Shown here: positions 14,727 to 23,170 of the stretch, in pieces | Position numbering within the stretch: the first letter of the stretch is position 1 | How the letters are laid out: each line of letters begins with the position of its first letter | NCBI GenBank assembly: GCA_902478545.1 | Contig: CABSLA010000008.1 | Coordinates: 1 to 58,807 of the forward strand | Origin: an uncultured Collinsella sp. | Lineage (GTDB): Bacteria > Actinomycetota > Coriobacteriia > Coriobacteriales > Coriobacteriaceae | Length of the DNA: 58,807 bases | Direction of reading: 5' to 3' | Position numbers and translations under genes: made by a program | The notes under the pieces: model-generated | Database searches by the model: none | The model's input: only the letters and a program-made list of their open reading frames with translations | Told to the model about the DNA's origin: nothing

Positions 14727-15643
14727 CCTTTGACCTGTACGACACCGTCGACTCTTTTATCGCCTATATCGCACGCGTCGAGGGGCTTTCTCCCAACACG
14801 GTGACGGCCTATGGCTCGAGACTGGAGCGCTTTGCTGCCTGGTGCGAGCGCGAGGATATTGATGCTTTCGCTGCCGACGTGCGCACCATTCGTCGCTATC
14901 TTGCCGAGCTTTCGCGTGAGCAGGTGGCTCCCCGAACGCTTGCGGCGCACCTGTCGGCTATTCGATCTCTCTATCGCTGGATGGCTGCCGAGGGGATTGT
15001 CGAGGGCGATGCGGTCTCGGCGATCGCATCGCCCAAGCTGCCACGTGACCTGCCGGGCGTCCTTACGACCCAGCAGGTTGAGGCGCTGCTCAAGACGCCT
15101 GATACCTCGACGCCCGCGGGACTGCGCGATGCGGCGATGCTTGAGTTGCTCTATGCCTCCGGTGCGCGAATCTCGGAGCTCGCGGCGCTCAACGTGGAGT
15201 CTATTGGTTGGTCCGAGCGAACGCTGCGACTTTGGGGCAAGGGGAGCAAGGAGCGTATCGTCCCTCTGTATCGTCGCGCACTCGAGGCGACGCGTCTCTA
15301 TATTGAGGAGGGGAGGCCGGAGTTGCTCGCTCAGGCAAAGCGCCGTGACCCCGCTACCGGGCCGCATCCGCTGCTTATATCGGCGCGCGGCAATCGCATG
15401 AGCGCCGCGATGCTCCGGCGGCGGTTCCATACGCTGGCGCCGCTCGCCGGCATTCCGGCCGACATTGCCCCGCATGCGATGCGCCATACCTTTGCGACCG
15501 ATTTGCTCGAGGGCGGTGCGGACCTGCGCTCGGTTCAAGAGCTGCTAGGTCATGCGAGCCTGTCCACGACGCAGATCTACACGCATCTCACGCCCGATCG
15601 GCTCAAACGTGCCGTGGCTCAAGCCCATCCCCGCGGCGAATAG
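14723..15643 (+). CDS. xerC: Tyrosine recombinase XerC (non-canonical start)
   Basis: 306 aa if started at ATA 14723. XerC resolves chromosome dimers at dif with XerD. Catalytic residues are visible: Arg in ASGARISEL, Lys in GKGSKER, His/Arg in HAMRHTFATDLL, His in LGHASLSTTQ and the nucleophile Tyr in IYTHL. The core-binding domain begins with FDLYDTVDSFIAYIARVEG. The frame opens after a TAA at 14615, and no ATG, GTG or TTG occurs before GTG 14801, which would cut off the first helix of that domain (leaving 280 aa). GGAGG at 14709-14713 lies 9 nt before ATA, and ATA overlaps the trmFO stop (ATAG). CTG 14735 is the other option. Confidence 0.88.
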   Translation: MAFDLYDTVDSFIAYIARVEGLSPNTVTAYGSRLERFAAWCEREDIDAFAADVRTIRRYLAELSREQVAPRTLAAHLSAIRSLYRWMAAEGIVEGDAVSAIASPKLPRDLPGVLTTQQVEALLKTPDTSTPAGLRDAAMLELLYASGARISELAALNVESIGWSERTLRLWGKGSKERIVPLYRRALEATRLYIEEGRPELLAQAKRRDPATGPHPLLISARGNRMSAAMLRRRFHTLAPLAGIPADIAPHAMRHTFATDLLEGGADLRSVQELLGHASLSTTQIYTHLTPDRLKRAVAQAHPRGE

Positions 15644-15692
15644 TGGCTGGGACGTCCCGCGCCGCACTCAGGTGTGTGGTTTTGATTGCGGG

Positions 15693-15721
15693 TTGGCAGG
15701 AAGATGCATTCCTGCTATCAT
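15693..15721 (+). promoter_or_regulatory. rpsB-tsf promoter
   Basis: TTGGCA (15693-15698) and TATCAT (15716-15721) with a 17-bp spacer. The leader before rpsB is about 135 nt and can fold; ribosomal protein S2 commonly regulates its own mRNA through such leaders, but I cannot prove that here. Confidence 0.72.
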
Positions 15722-15862
15722 TCATCGGGTTGCTTCACGGCAACATGTTTTTATCACGCACGCGCGGCTACTTCATACCGTGGTGCCCGGGCTTTGGTAG
15801 CACATGTCCGGGTTGGTTTTGGAGGATGACCCCGCGCGGAGGCAAACCACAGGAGGTTTAAC

Positions 15863-16591
15863 ATGGCTACCAAGATTAATATCCGCACCCTGCTCGAGGC
15901 CGGCTGCCACTTCGGTCACCAGACCCGTCGCTGGAACCCCAAGATGAAGCCGTTCATCTTCGGTGAGCGCAACGGCATCTACATCCTCGACCTCAAGCAG
16001 ACCATCCTCGACGCCGACCAGGCCTACACCTTCGTCAAGAACGTCGCTAAGGGCGGCAACGTGCTGTTCGTCGGCACCAAGAAGCAGGCTCAGGAGGCCG
16101 TCAAGAACGCTGCTGAGCGCGCCAACATGCCTTACATCAACCAGCGTTGGCTCGGCGGCATGCTGACCAACTTCGTCACCATCCGCTCCCGCATCAACCG
16201 CATGGAGGAGCTCGAGGCCATGGTCGAGGACGGACGCATGGCTGTTCTGCCCAAGAAGGAGCAGGCTGTTCTCGGCAAGGAGCTCACCAAGCTCCAGACC
16301 AACCTCGGTGGCGCCCGCGACATGAAGGGTCTGCCCCAGGCTCTCTTCGTCATCGACACCAAGCGCGAGGAGAACGCCATCAAGGAGGCCCAGCGCCTGA
16401 ACATCCCCGTCGTCGCTCTGATCGACACCAACTCCGATCCCGACGAGGTCGAGTACGGCATCCCCTGCAACGATGACGCTATCTCCGCTGTCACCCTTAT
16501 GTGCGAGCTCATGGCTGACGCCTGCCTCGCTGGCTCCGGCAAGGAGCAGGTCTCCGAGGCCGAGATGGCCGCTGAGCCCAAGGCCGAGTAA
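15863..16591 (+). CDS. rpsB: 30S ribosomal protein S2
   Basis: 242 aa. Family blocks: LLEAGCHFGHQTRRWNPKMK, GERNGIYILDLKQT, LFVGTKKQAQEAV, NQRWLGGMLTNF, VALIDTNSDPDEVEYGIPCNDDA. The C-terminus ends in an acidic tail (EQVSEAEMAAEPKAE). The ribosome binding site AGGAGG precedes ATG by 7 nt. First gene of the conserved rpsB-tsf pair. Confidence 0.98.
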   Translation: MATKINIRTLLEAGCHFGHQTRRWNPKMKPFIFGERNGIYILDLKQTILDADQAYTFVKNVAKGGNVLFVGTKKQAQEAVKNAAERANMPYINQRWLGGMLTNFVTIRSRINRMEELEAMVEDGRMAVLPKKEQAVLGKELTKLQTNLGGARDMKGLPQALFVIDTKREENAIKEAQRLNIPVVALIDTNSDPDEVEYGIPCNDDAISAVTLMCELMADACLAGSGKEQVSEAEMAAEPKAE

Positions 16592-16636
16592 ATCAGTCTT
16601 AGTTAATTCTTTTTCATCTCTTTGAAAGGAACCACA

Positions 16637-17506
16637 ATGGCCCAGATTACCGCCGCTATGGTCAAGCAGCTCCGCGAGATGACCGACTCCCCGATGATGG
16701 AGTGCAAGAAGGCTCTCGTCGAGGCTGACGGCGACATGGACGCCGCTGTCGACGTTCTGCGTAAGAACGGCCTTGCCAAGGCTGCCAAGAAGGCTGGCCG
16801 TGAGACCAACGAGGGCGCTGTCGCCGCGTTCGTCTCCGAGGATGGCAAGACCGGCGCTCTGCTCGAGCTCTCCTGCGAGACCGACTTCGTTGGCTCCAAC
16901 GCCAAGTTCACCGGCTTTGCTTCCAAGGTCGCTGAGGTTGTCGCTACCACCGAGCCTGCTGACGTCGACGCTCTGCTCGAGAAGCCGATGGGCGAGGAGA
17001 CCGTTTCCTCCGAGCTCACCGAGATGATTCACATCATGGGCGAGAACATGAAGATCTCCCGCTTCGCTGCCCGCAAGGCTGAGAACGGCGCGCTCGCTTC
17101 TTACATCCACATGGGTGGTAAGATCGGCGTCCTCGTCGAGTTCGCTTTCGAGAAGGCCGAGACCGCTCAGGCTGAGTCCTTCAAGACCTTCGCTCACGAC
17201 GTTGCCCTTCAGGTTGCCGCCGTCGCCCCGATCTGCGCTACCCGCGATCAGGTTCCGGCCGAGACCGTCGAGCACGAGAAGCAGATCTACATGGCCCAGG
17301 CTGCCGAGTCCGGCAAGCCCGAGGCTATCCAGGAGAAGATGGCTGTCGGCCGTCTGGAGAAGTTCTACAAGCAGTCCGTGCTCACCGAGCAGGAGTTCAT
17401 CAAGGACAGCTCCCTCACCATCAAGAAGTACGCTGAGCAGGTCTCCAAGGAGCTCGGCGACACCATTACCGTCGTTGCCTTTGACCGTCTGGTCCGTGGC
17501 GAGTAA
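16637..17506 (+). CDS. tsf: Elongation factor Ts
   Basis: 289 aa. EF-Ts exchanges GDP for GTP on EF-Tu. The N-terminal UBA-like domain (VKQLREMTDSPMMECKKAL) and the core motif ETDFV (SCETDFVGSNAKF) are present, and the two core subdomains are complete (second: GENMKISRFAARK, YIHMGGKIGVLVEF). ATG 16637 has AAAGGA 7 nt upstream; a TTG at 16622 in the same frame overlaps the site and is rejected. It follows rpsB after 45 nt and ends in a strong terminator. Confidence 0.98.
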   Translation: MAQITAAMVKQLREMTDSPMMECKKALVEADGDMDAAVDVLRKNGLAKAAKKAGRETNEGAVAAFVSEDGKTGALLELSCETDFVGSNAKFTGFASKVAEVVATTEPADVDALLEKPMGEETVSSELTEMIHIMGENMKISRFAARKAENGALASYIHMGGKIGVLVEFAFEKAETAQAESFKTFAHDVALQVAAVAPICATRDQVPAETVEHEKQIYMAQAAESGKPEAIQEKMAVGRLEKFYKQSVLTEQEFIKDSSLTIKKYAEQVSKELGDTITVVAFDRLVRGE

Positions 17507-17530
17507 ATAAGCTCTTGTAGCTGGTAATGA

Positions 17531-17564
17531 GCAGGCTGTGGGTTTTACTCACAGCCTGCTTTTT
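17531..17564 (+). terminator. rpsB-tsf terminator
   Basis: A perfect 10-bp stem, GCAGGCTGTG (17531-17540) with CACAGCCTGC (17550-17559), a 9-nt loop and TTTTT. Confidence 0.92.
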
Positions 17565-17623
17565 CATGGCTCTTATGAGAGCCTTTGATATCATATTGAG
17601 AGTCTAATTAAAGGAGGATCGCT

Positions 17624-18346
17624 TTGTCCGACATCCGATATAAACGCGTGCTTCTTAAGCTTTCCGGCGAAGCACTCATGGGCGACGGCCAATATGGCAT
17701 CGACCCCAAGGTTACCGACCATCTTGCCAAGCAGGTCAAGGAGCTGCTCGCCGTTGGCCATGAGGTCGGCGTCGTTGTCGGCGGCGGTAATATTTTCCGC
17801 GGCATGGCCGGCGCTGCCGGTGGCATGGAGCGTGCTCAGGCCGACTACATGGGCATGCTGGCAACCGTTATGAACGCGCTCGCCCTGCAGGATGCCTTCG
17901 AGCACAACGATGTTCCCTGCCGCGTTATGAGCGCTATCCAGATGAACGAGATCTGCGAGCCCTATATTCGCCGTCGCGCCATCAACCACCTTTCCAAGGG
18001 CAACGTTGTTATTTTTGCCGCCGGTTCGGGCAATCCGTACTTTACGACCGACACCGCCGCGGCTCTTCGTGCGTGCGAGATCGGCGCCGAGATTCTGATT
18101 AAAGCCACCAAGGTTGACGGCATCTACGACAAGGATCCCGTCAAGTGCGCCGATGCCGTCCGTTTTGACAAGATTACCTATCACGAGGTTCTCGTCCGCG
18201 GTCTGCAGGTTATGGATTCCACGGCTACGGCACTGTGCCAGGATAACCGTATGCCGATTTTGGTCCTCAACATCGATGGCGAGGACACCGTCAAGCGCGC
18301 GCTTTCGGGTGAGCCCGTCGGCACGCTCGTCTATCAGGAGGATTAA
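17624..18346 (+). CDS. pyrH: UMP kinase
   Basis: 240 aa. It phosphorylates UMP to UDP; the bacterial enzyme is a hexamer of the amino-acid-kinase fold. Motifs: VLLKLSGEALMG (phosphate binding), VVVGGGNIFRG, RRAINHLSKGNVVIFAAGSGNPYFTTDTAAALRA, TKVDGIYDKDP. Start TTG 17624 is supported by AAGGAGG 6 nt upstream. It opens the run pyrH-frr-uppS-cdsA-dxr-rseP-ispG-proS. Confidence 0.98.
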   Translation: MSDIRYKRVLLKLSGEALMGDGQYGIDPKVTDHLAKQVKELLAVGHEVGVVVGGGNIFRGMAGAAGGMERAQADYMGMLATVMNALALQDAFEHNDVPCRVMSAIQMNEICEPYIRRRAINHLSKGNVVIFAAGSGNPYFTTDTAAALRACEIGAEILIKATKVDGIYDKDPVKCADAVRFDKITYHEVLVRGLQVMDSTATALCQDNRMPILVLNIDGEDTVKRALSGEPVGTLVYQED

Positions 18347-18348
18347 GC

Positions 18349-18885
18349 ATGGCAGAGAACATCACCGCCCATATGGACAAGTCGCTCGAGTCCCTCAAGC
18401 ATAACTTCTCCAAGGTCCGTACCGGCCGCGCCAATGCCAACATTCTGTCCGACATCACCGTCGATTATTACGGTGTTCCCACGCCGGTCACGCAGGTTGC
18501 CGCCGTCAAGACCCCCGAGGCCCACATGCTGCTCATCGAGCCGTGGGACAAGGCGCTCATCAACGCTATCGTCAAGGCCATCGGCGCTTCCGATCTGGGT
18601 ATTACCCCCAACTCCGATGGCACCGTCGTTCGTCTGCCGTTCCCGGCTCCCACCGAGGAGCGCCGTCGCGAGCTCGTCAAGGAGTGCCGCGAGTACGCCG
18701 AGCAGGCCAAGGTGTCTATCCGTAACATCCGTCGCGACTTCAACAACAAGCTCGAGCGCGATGAGGAGCTCACCGAGGACGATGTCCGTCGCGAGCAGGC
18801 TAAGGTCCAGAAGCACACCGATGAGTATGTCGCCAAGGTCGAGGAGCTTCTGAAGGAAAAAGAAGCCGAGGTCATGGAGATCTAA
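18349..18885 (+). CDS. frr: Ribosome recycling factor
   Basis: 178 aa. With EF-G it splits post-termination ribosomes. The three-helix-bundle blocks are clear: LKHNFSKVRTGRANANILSDI near the N-terminus, DYYGVPTPVTQVAAV, and the C-terminal helix VRREQAKVQKHTDEYVAKVEELLKEKEAEVMEI. It starts 2 nt after pyrH stops. Confidence 0.97.
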   Translation: MAENITAHMDKSLESLKHNFSKVRTGRANANILSDITVDYYGVPTPVTQVAAVKTPEAHMLLIEPWDKALINAIVKAIGASDLGITPNSDGTVVRLPFPAPTEERRRELVKECREYAEQAKVSIRNIRRDFNNKLERDEELTEDDVRREQAKVQKHTDEYVAKVEELLKEKEAEVMEI

Positions 18886-18886
18886 G

Positions 18887-19681
18887 GTGCAATACGACGA
18901 GCATAAACTGGTCGAGTACTTTGCCGACGCCCCTGCGGGCGTCGGTTTTTCCGACCTTGACCTCAATAACATTCCGCACCATATCTCGTGCATCATGGAC
19001 GGCAACGGTCGTTGGGCCACGTCGCGCGGTCTTGCACGCACTGAGGGCCACAAGGCGGGTATCGTCTCGCTGCGCGAGATCATTACCGCCTGCGTGCGCC
19101 TGGGCGTCGACGTGCTTTCGGCCTATGCGTTTTCTACCGAAAACTGGAACCGCCCGCAGCACGAAGTCAACGTTCTGATGCACCTGTTTGCCAAGACGTT
19201 CATCGACGAGTTGCCGCTTCTGAAGCGCGAAAACGTGCGCGTTGTCTTTTTGGGTGATATTTCCGCGCTGCCCAAGAAGACCCGCGACGTTTTTGAACGC
19301 GGTCTTGCCGAGTGCGCCGATCACACCGGTATGACGCTGGCGCTTGCCGTCAACTACGGCGCGCGTGCCGAGATTACCCGCGCTGTCCGTCAGATCGCAC
19401 TCGACGTTGCCGCCGGTAAGATCGATCCTGCCGCAATTGATGACGACATGGTGGCTTCCCACCTCTATACCGCCGGTCTTCCCGATCCTGAGCTTGTGAT
19501 TCGCACCTCTGGTGAGCTGCGCCTTTCGAACTATCTGCTGTGGCAGGTAGCTTATTCCGAGTTCTACGTCACCGATACCTATTGGCCCGACTTTGATCGT
19601 TGGGGCCTTGTCGACGCCATTTTGGCCTATCAGGGCCGTGACCGTAGGTTTGGTGGACTGAGCAAGACCGAGGAGGCTTAA
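18887..19681 (+). CDS. uppS: Undecaprenyl diphosphate synthase (UPP synthase)
   Basis: 264 aa. It extends farnesyl diphosphate with isopentenyl units to make the C55 lipid carrier for cell-wall synthesis. Signature blocks: HISCIMDGNGRWATSRGL (catalytic Asp), GHKAGIVSLREII, AYAFSTENWNRP, VVFLGDISALP, ALAVNYGARAEI, DPELVIRTSGELRLSNYLLWQVAYSEFY. An N-terminal extension of about 30 residues precedes the core. GTG start, 1 nt after the frr stop. Confidence 0.97.
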   Translation: MQYDEHKLVEYFADAPAGVGFSDLDLNNIPHHISCIMDGNGRWATSRGLARTEGHKAGIVSLREIITACVRLGVDVLSAYAFSTENWNRPQHEVNVLMHLFAKTFIDELPLLKRENVRVVFLGDISALPKKTRDVFERGLAECADHTGMTLALAVNYGARAEITRAVRQIALDVAAGKIDPAAIDDDMVASHLYTAGLPDPELVIRTSGELRLSNYLLWQVAYSEFYVTDTYWPDFDRWGLVDAILAYQGRDRRFGGLSKTEEA

Positions 19682-19683
19682 TC

Positions 19684-20583
19684 GTGTCCGATCGTCCCAA
19701 GGCATCTGCTCCCAAGACGCCTGCGCGTAAAGCTGCCACTGCGGGAGCGCCTGCAGCGAAGAGCGGTTCCGGTTCGTGGCTGGCGGGCTTTATTACCCGT
19801 GCCGCCGCCGGTATCGTCTACGCCGTTGTCTTTATCCTGTGCCTGGTTTTGGGTATCGTGCCCACGGCCATCTTTGTTTCCGTCATGAGCGGTCTGTGCT
19901 GCTATGAGTTTTTCCGTATGACAAGGCTCGATGGCAAGATGGCTAACGAGCGCATGGGTATCGCTGCCGCCGTGCTCTTTCCGCTGTCGGCGTTGGGCGA
20001 TTCGATGCTGCTGAATGCCCTGCTTTTTGCCCTGATGCTCGCTGTGGGCATTTGGTATGTCTGGTCGCCGCGTACCCGCATATCCGATGTTGCCGTGACA
20101 CTCATGGGTCCCATCTACACCGGTTTTATGCTGTCGGCTATCGTGCTGCTGCGCGATGCCGTGCCCGGTTTTGCCGGCGCCCTGCTTTCGGTGGGTGTTT
20201 GCGCGTCTCTCTGGGTCTCCGATTCGTTTGCCTATATCGTGGGTAGCCGTATCGGCAAACACAAGATGGTTCCCAAGATCTCTCCCAAAAAGAGCTGGGA
20301 GGGGTTTGTTGGCGGCATCCTGGGCTCGGTTTTGATTTGGCTCATCCTGTGGGCGACGCATTTCTTCAAGCTCAGCCTGCCCTATGCGCTGCTGTGCGGC
20401 GTGGTCGTGTCCATTCTGGGCGTTATCGGCGACCTTATCGAGTCGCGCATCAAGCGCGGTGTGGGCGTCAAGGATTCCGGCAACCTTATCCCGGGCCACG
20501 GCGGCATGCTCGATCGTAGCGATTCGCTTATCTTCGGCTGCATCACCGCGCAGCTGATGCTGATGATCGGAGGCGTGCTGTAA
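19684..20583 (+). CDS. cdsA: Phosphatidate cytidylyltransferase
   Basis: 299 aa. It makes CDP-diacylglycerol from phosphatidic acid and CTP at the membrane. A Lys/Ala/Pro-rich cytoplasmic N-terminus (about 30 residues) is followed by about eight hydrophobic segments. The family signature is complete: KKSWEGFVGGILGS, then ESRIKRGVGVKDSGNLIPGHGGMLDRSDS with the catalytic acidic residues. GTG start right after uppS; its stop overlaps the dxr start (TAATG). Confidence 0.96.
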   Translation: MSDRPKASAPKTPARKAATAGAPAAKSGSGSWLAGFITRAAAGIVYAVVFILCLVLGIVPTAIFVSVMSGLCCYEFFRMTRLDGKMANERMGIAAAVLFPLSALGDSMLLNALLFALMLAVGIWYVWSPRTRISDVAVTLMGPIYTGFMLSAIVLLRDAVPGFAGALLSVGVCASLWVSDSFAYIVGSRIGKHKMVPKISPKKSWEGFVGGILGSVLIWLILWATHFFKLSLPYALLCGVVVSILGVIGDLIESRIKRGVGVKDSGNLIPGHGGMLDRSDSLIFGCITAQLMLMIGGVL

Positions 20584-21770
20584 TGTCATTCCAGACGACG
20601 TATGGCCCCGATGGACGCCTCCGTGTTGCCATCCTGGGTTGTACCGGCTCCATCGGCACCCAGGCGCTCGATGTGTGCCGCCAGCATGCCGATCGCCTGC
20701 AGGTGACGGCGCTGTCCGTTAACTCCAGCACCTCCGAGCTTGTTGCCGCTGCCCGCGAGTTCTCGGTTCCGGCGGTTGCCGTGGTCGATGTCGCTCATGG
20801 CGATGACGCCGTGCTGCAGGAGTTGCCCGAGGGAACGAAGCTTGGCCTTGGCGCGCAGGCGGTTTGCGAGCTCGCGCGTCGCGACGATGTCGACTGCGTG
20901 CTCGTTGCTATTGTGGGCGCCGCTGGTCTCGAGGCGAGCCATGCGGCCTTGACCTCAAATAAGCGTCTTGCCCTTGCCAACAAGGAGTCCCTCGTCGTCG
21001 GCGGCGACTTGCTTATGCCGTTGGCGCAACCGGGCCAGCTTATTCCAGTCGACTCTGAGCACTCCGCCATCTACCAGTGCTATCTGGGGGAGAACCCACG
21101 CGAGGCTCATTGTATTTGGCTCACCTGCTCGGGCGGTCCGTTCTTTGGCCGCACCCGCGACGAGCTCGACCGCGTGACGCGTGCCGATGCCCTCGCACAT
21201 CCCACGTGGGCCATGGGTGCCAAGATCACCATCGACTCCGCCACCCTCATGAACAAGGGCCTGGAGCGCATTGAGGCCATGCATCTGTTTAACTGCGACC
21301 TCGATTTCATTAACGTGGTCGTGCAGCGTCAGTCCAAGATTCACTCTATGGTCGAGTTCGCCGACGGCTCCGTGATGGCGCATCTCGGTGCTTCCGACAT
21401 GCGTATTCCCATCCAGTTCGCGTTCTCGTATCCCGAGCGTTGGGATACCCCGGCGCCTCGTATCGATTTCCGCGAGCTGGGGCAGCTCACGTTTGATGCT
21501 GCCGACATGGATACCTTCCGCTGTCTGGCACTGGCCGAACGTGCCGGCAAGACGGGTGGCACCATGCCGTGCGTGCTCAATGCCGCCAACGAGGTCGCCG
21601 TCGACGCCTTCCTGCACGATGGCTGCAGCTTTACCGATATCGATCGCATTGTGGAATCCTGCATGGATTCCCACGATATGCAGGCGGTCGATTCGTTTGA
21701 GCAGCTTCACGACATCGATGCATGGGCGCGTGAAAAGGCTGCGCAGGTGCTCGCCGCAACCCGTTCCTAA
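20583..21770 (+). CDS. dxr: 1-deoxy-D-xylulose 5-phosphate reductoisomerase
   Basis: 395 aa. Second step of the MEP isoprenoid pathway (NADPH, divalent metal). NADPH-binding loop VAILGCTGSIGTQALDV; substrate and metal blocks LALANKESLVVGG, PVDSEHSAIYQ, LTCSGGPFFG, WAMGAKITIDSATLMNKGLE, VVVQRQSKIHSMVEFADGS, NAANEVAVDAFL. Together with ispG in the same operon it supplies precursors used by the neighbouring uppS. Confidence 0.97.
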   Translation: MSFQTTYGPDGRLRVAILGCTGSIGTQALDVCRQHADRLQVTALSVNSSTSELVAAAREFSVPAVAVVDVAHGDDAVLQELPEGTKLGLGAQAVCELARRDDVDCVLVAIVGAAGLEASHAALTSNKRLALANKESLVVGGDLLMPLAQPGQLIPVDSEHSAIYQCYLGENPREAHCIWLTCSGGPFFGRTRDELDRVTRADALAHPTWAMGAKITIDSATLMNKGLERIEAMHLFNCDLDFINVVVQRQSKIHSMVEFADGSVMAHLGASDMRIPIQFAFSYPERWDTPAPRIDFRELGQLTFDAADMDTFRCLALAERAGKTGGTMPCVLNAANEVAVDAFLHDGCSFTDIDRIVESCMDSHDMQAVDSFEQLHDIDAWAREKAAQVLAATRS

Positions 21771-21795
21771 CCCATAAGGATTGCTTTTTCGTTTT

Positions 21796-23157
21796 ATGGA
21801 TACTGTTCTGAGCGTTCTCTCATCGGTCTTTTGGGGCCTGCTGATGCTTTCCGTCCTCGTGTTTTTGCACGAGGGCGGCCACTTTTTGGCGGCGCGTGCC
21901 TGCGGCGTCCGTGTGACCGAGTTCTTTTTGGGCCTGCCTTGCCGCTTTGACATCCATTACACGTCGCGTCGCATTGGAACCAAGTTTGGCGTGACCCCGC
22001 TGCTGCTGGGTGGCTACGCTGCCATCTGCGGTATGGATCCGACCGACGTCTCGTGTGCCGATCGCGTGCTCGCGGCTATCTATCGTCATGGTCGCGTGAC
22101 CGTGGCCGACCTTGCTGTCGAGCTCGAGCTATCCGAGGAGGTTGTGCTCGAGGCATGCGCCTTGCTCTTGGGTTGGGGCTCTATCGCGCCTTGGTATGAG
22201 GAAGGGGAGAAGCCCTCGCCGAGCTACTATCCCACCAAGTATCAGACGCTGCCGCGAGACGCGGCGGGTTACACCACCTTTGACGGCCGCCGTTTCGATC
22301 GAGAGCATGCGACTACCGAGGGCGATGTGTGGGAGCTGCCGTGCGGCGAAGCCGAGTTCCTTGCGCAAGAGCGTTCGCATACCTATCTGGGCCAGGGTTT
22401 TCTCAAGCGCGCCTTTATGCTGCTCGCGGGCATTCTCGTCAATATCCTGACGGGCTTTTTGCTGCTTATGAGCATCTACTCTATTGCGGGTGTCACCGTG
22501 CCGATGGATACCAACGTGATTGGTCAGGTTGACGAGGGGTCTATTGCCGCCAAGGCGGGTATCGAGGGCGGCGACGCGATCCTTTCGGTTGACGGAGTAT
22601 CGTGCTCTACCTGGATGGACGTTTACGATGCCATCGGCAAGGCCGCCGGTAAGGACGATATCGCCATTGAGTATGAGCGCGACGGCAAGCAGCATTCGAC
22701 CTCGGTTGCGCTCAAAGAGGACGAGCGCCTAGGTGTGTATGCCTCTACGCAGGTGGTCCGTTTAGACCCCATCACGTCGGCTCGCCTTTCGTTCTCCTGT
22801 GTCGTGCAGACAGCGGAGGGCGTGATGCGCCTGCTCCAGCCGCAGCATACGATGGAGATTCTCGATCAGTCTTCTTCGATCGTGGGCATTAGCGTTATGT
22901 CCTCACAGGCTGCTGCTGCCGGCCCTGCCACGTTCCTTTCGTTTGCCGCCCTCATTTCGTTCTCGCTTGGCTTTATGAACCTGCTGCCCATCCCACCACT
23001 CGATGGCGGCAAGCTGGTCATCGAGATCATTCAAAAGATTGCTGGCCGCGAGCTTCCGCTCAAGGTCCAGACGATTGTGAGCTATGTGGGCATCGCGCTC
23101 TTTGCGCTGCTGTTTGTCTATATGCTTCGTTCCGACGTCCTTCGATTTATCCTGTAG
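21796..23157 (+). CDS. rseP: Site-2 intramembrane metalloprotease (RseP/RasP family) with an inserted domain
   Basis: 453 aa. Zinc-site motif HEGGH (residues about 25-29) in the first membrane helix; PDZ domain about 240-310 (GSIAAKAGIEGGDAILSVDGV); second zinc-ligand motif NLLPIPPLDGGKL in the last third; a final hydrophobic segment at the C-terminus. Between the GGYAAICGM loop and the second membrane helix (KRAFMLLAGILVNILTG) lies an extra stretch of about 110 residues. It includes ADRVLAAIYRHGRVTVADLA...EEVVLEACALLLGWGSI, which looks like a winged helix. ATG 21796 is chosen; TTG 21781 directly abuts the AAGGA site. Probably cleaves a transmembrane anti-sigma factor or signal-peptide remnants; the substrate is unknown. 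Confidence 0.92.
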   Translation: MDTVLSVLSSVFWGLLMLSVLVFLHEGGHFLAARACGVRVTEFFLGLPCRFDIHYTSRRIGTKFGVTPLLLGGYAAICGMDPTDVSCADRVLAAIYRHGRVTVADLAVELELSEEVVLEACALLLGWGSIAPWYEEGEKPSPSYYPTKYQTLPRDAAGYTTFDGRRFDREHATTEGDVWELPCGEAEFLAQERSHTYLGQGFLKRAFMLLAGILVNILTGFLLLMSIYSIAGVTVPMDTNVIGQVDEGSIAAKAGIEGGDAILSVDGVSCSTWMDVYDAIGKAAGKDDIAIEYERDGKQHSTSVALKEDERLGVYASTQVVRLDPITSARLSFSCVVQTAEGVMRLLQPQHTMEILDQSSSIVGISVMSSQAAAAGPATFLSFAALISFSLGFMNLLPIPPLDGGKLVIEIIQKIAGRELPLKVQTIVSYVGIALFALLFVYMLRSDVLRFIL

Positions 23158-23170
23158 GGGAGTGTTTGGA

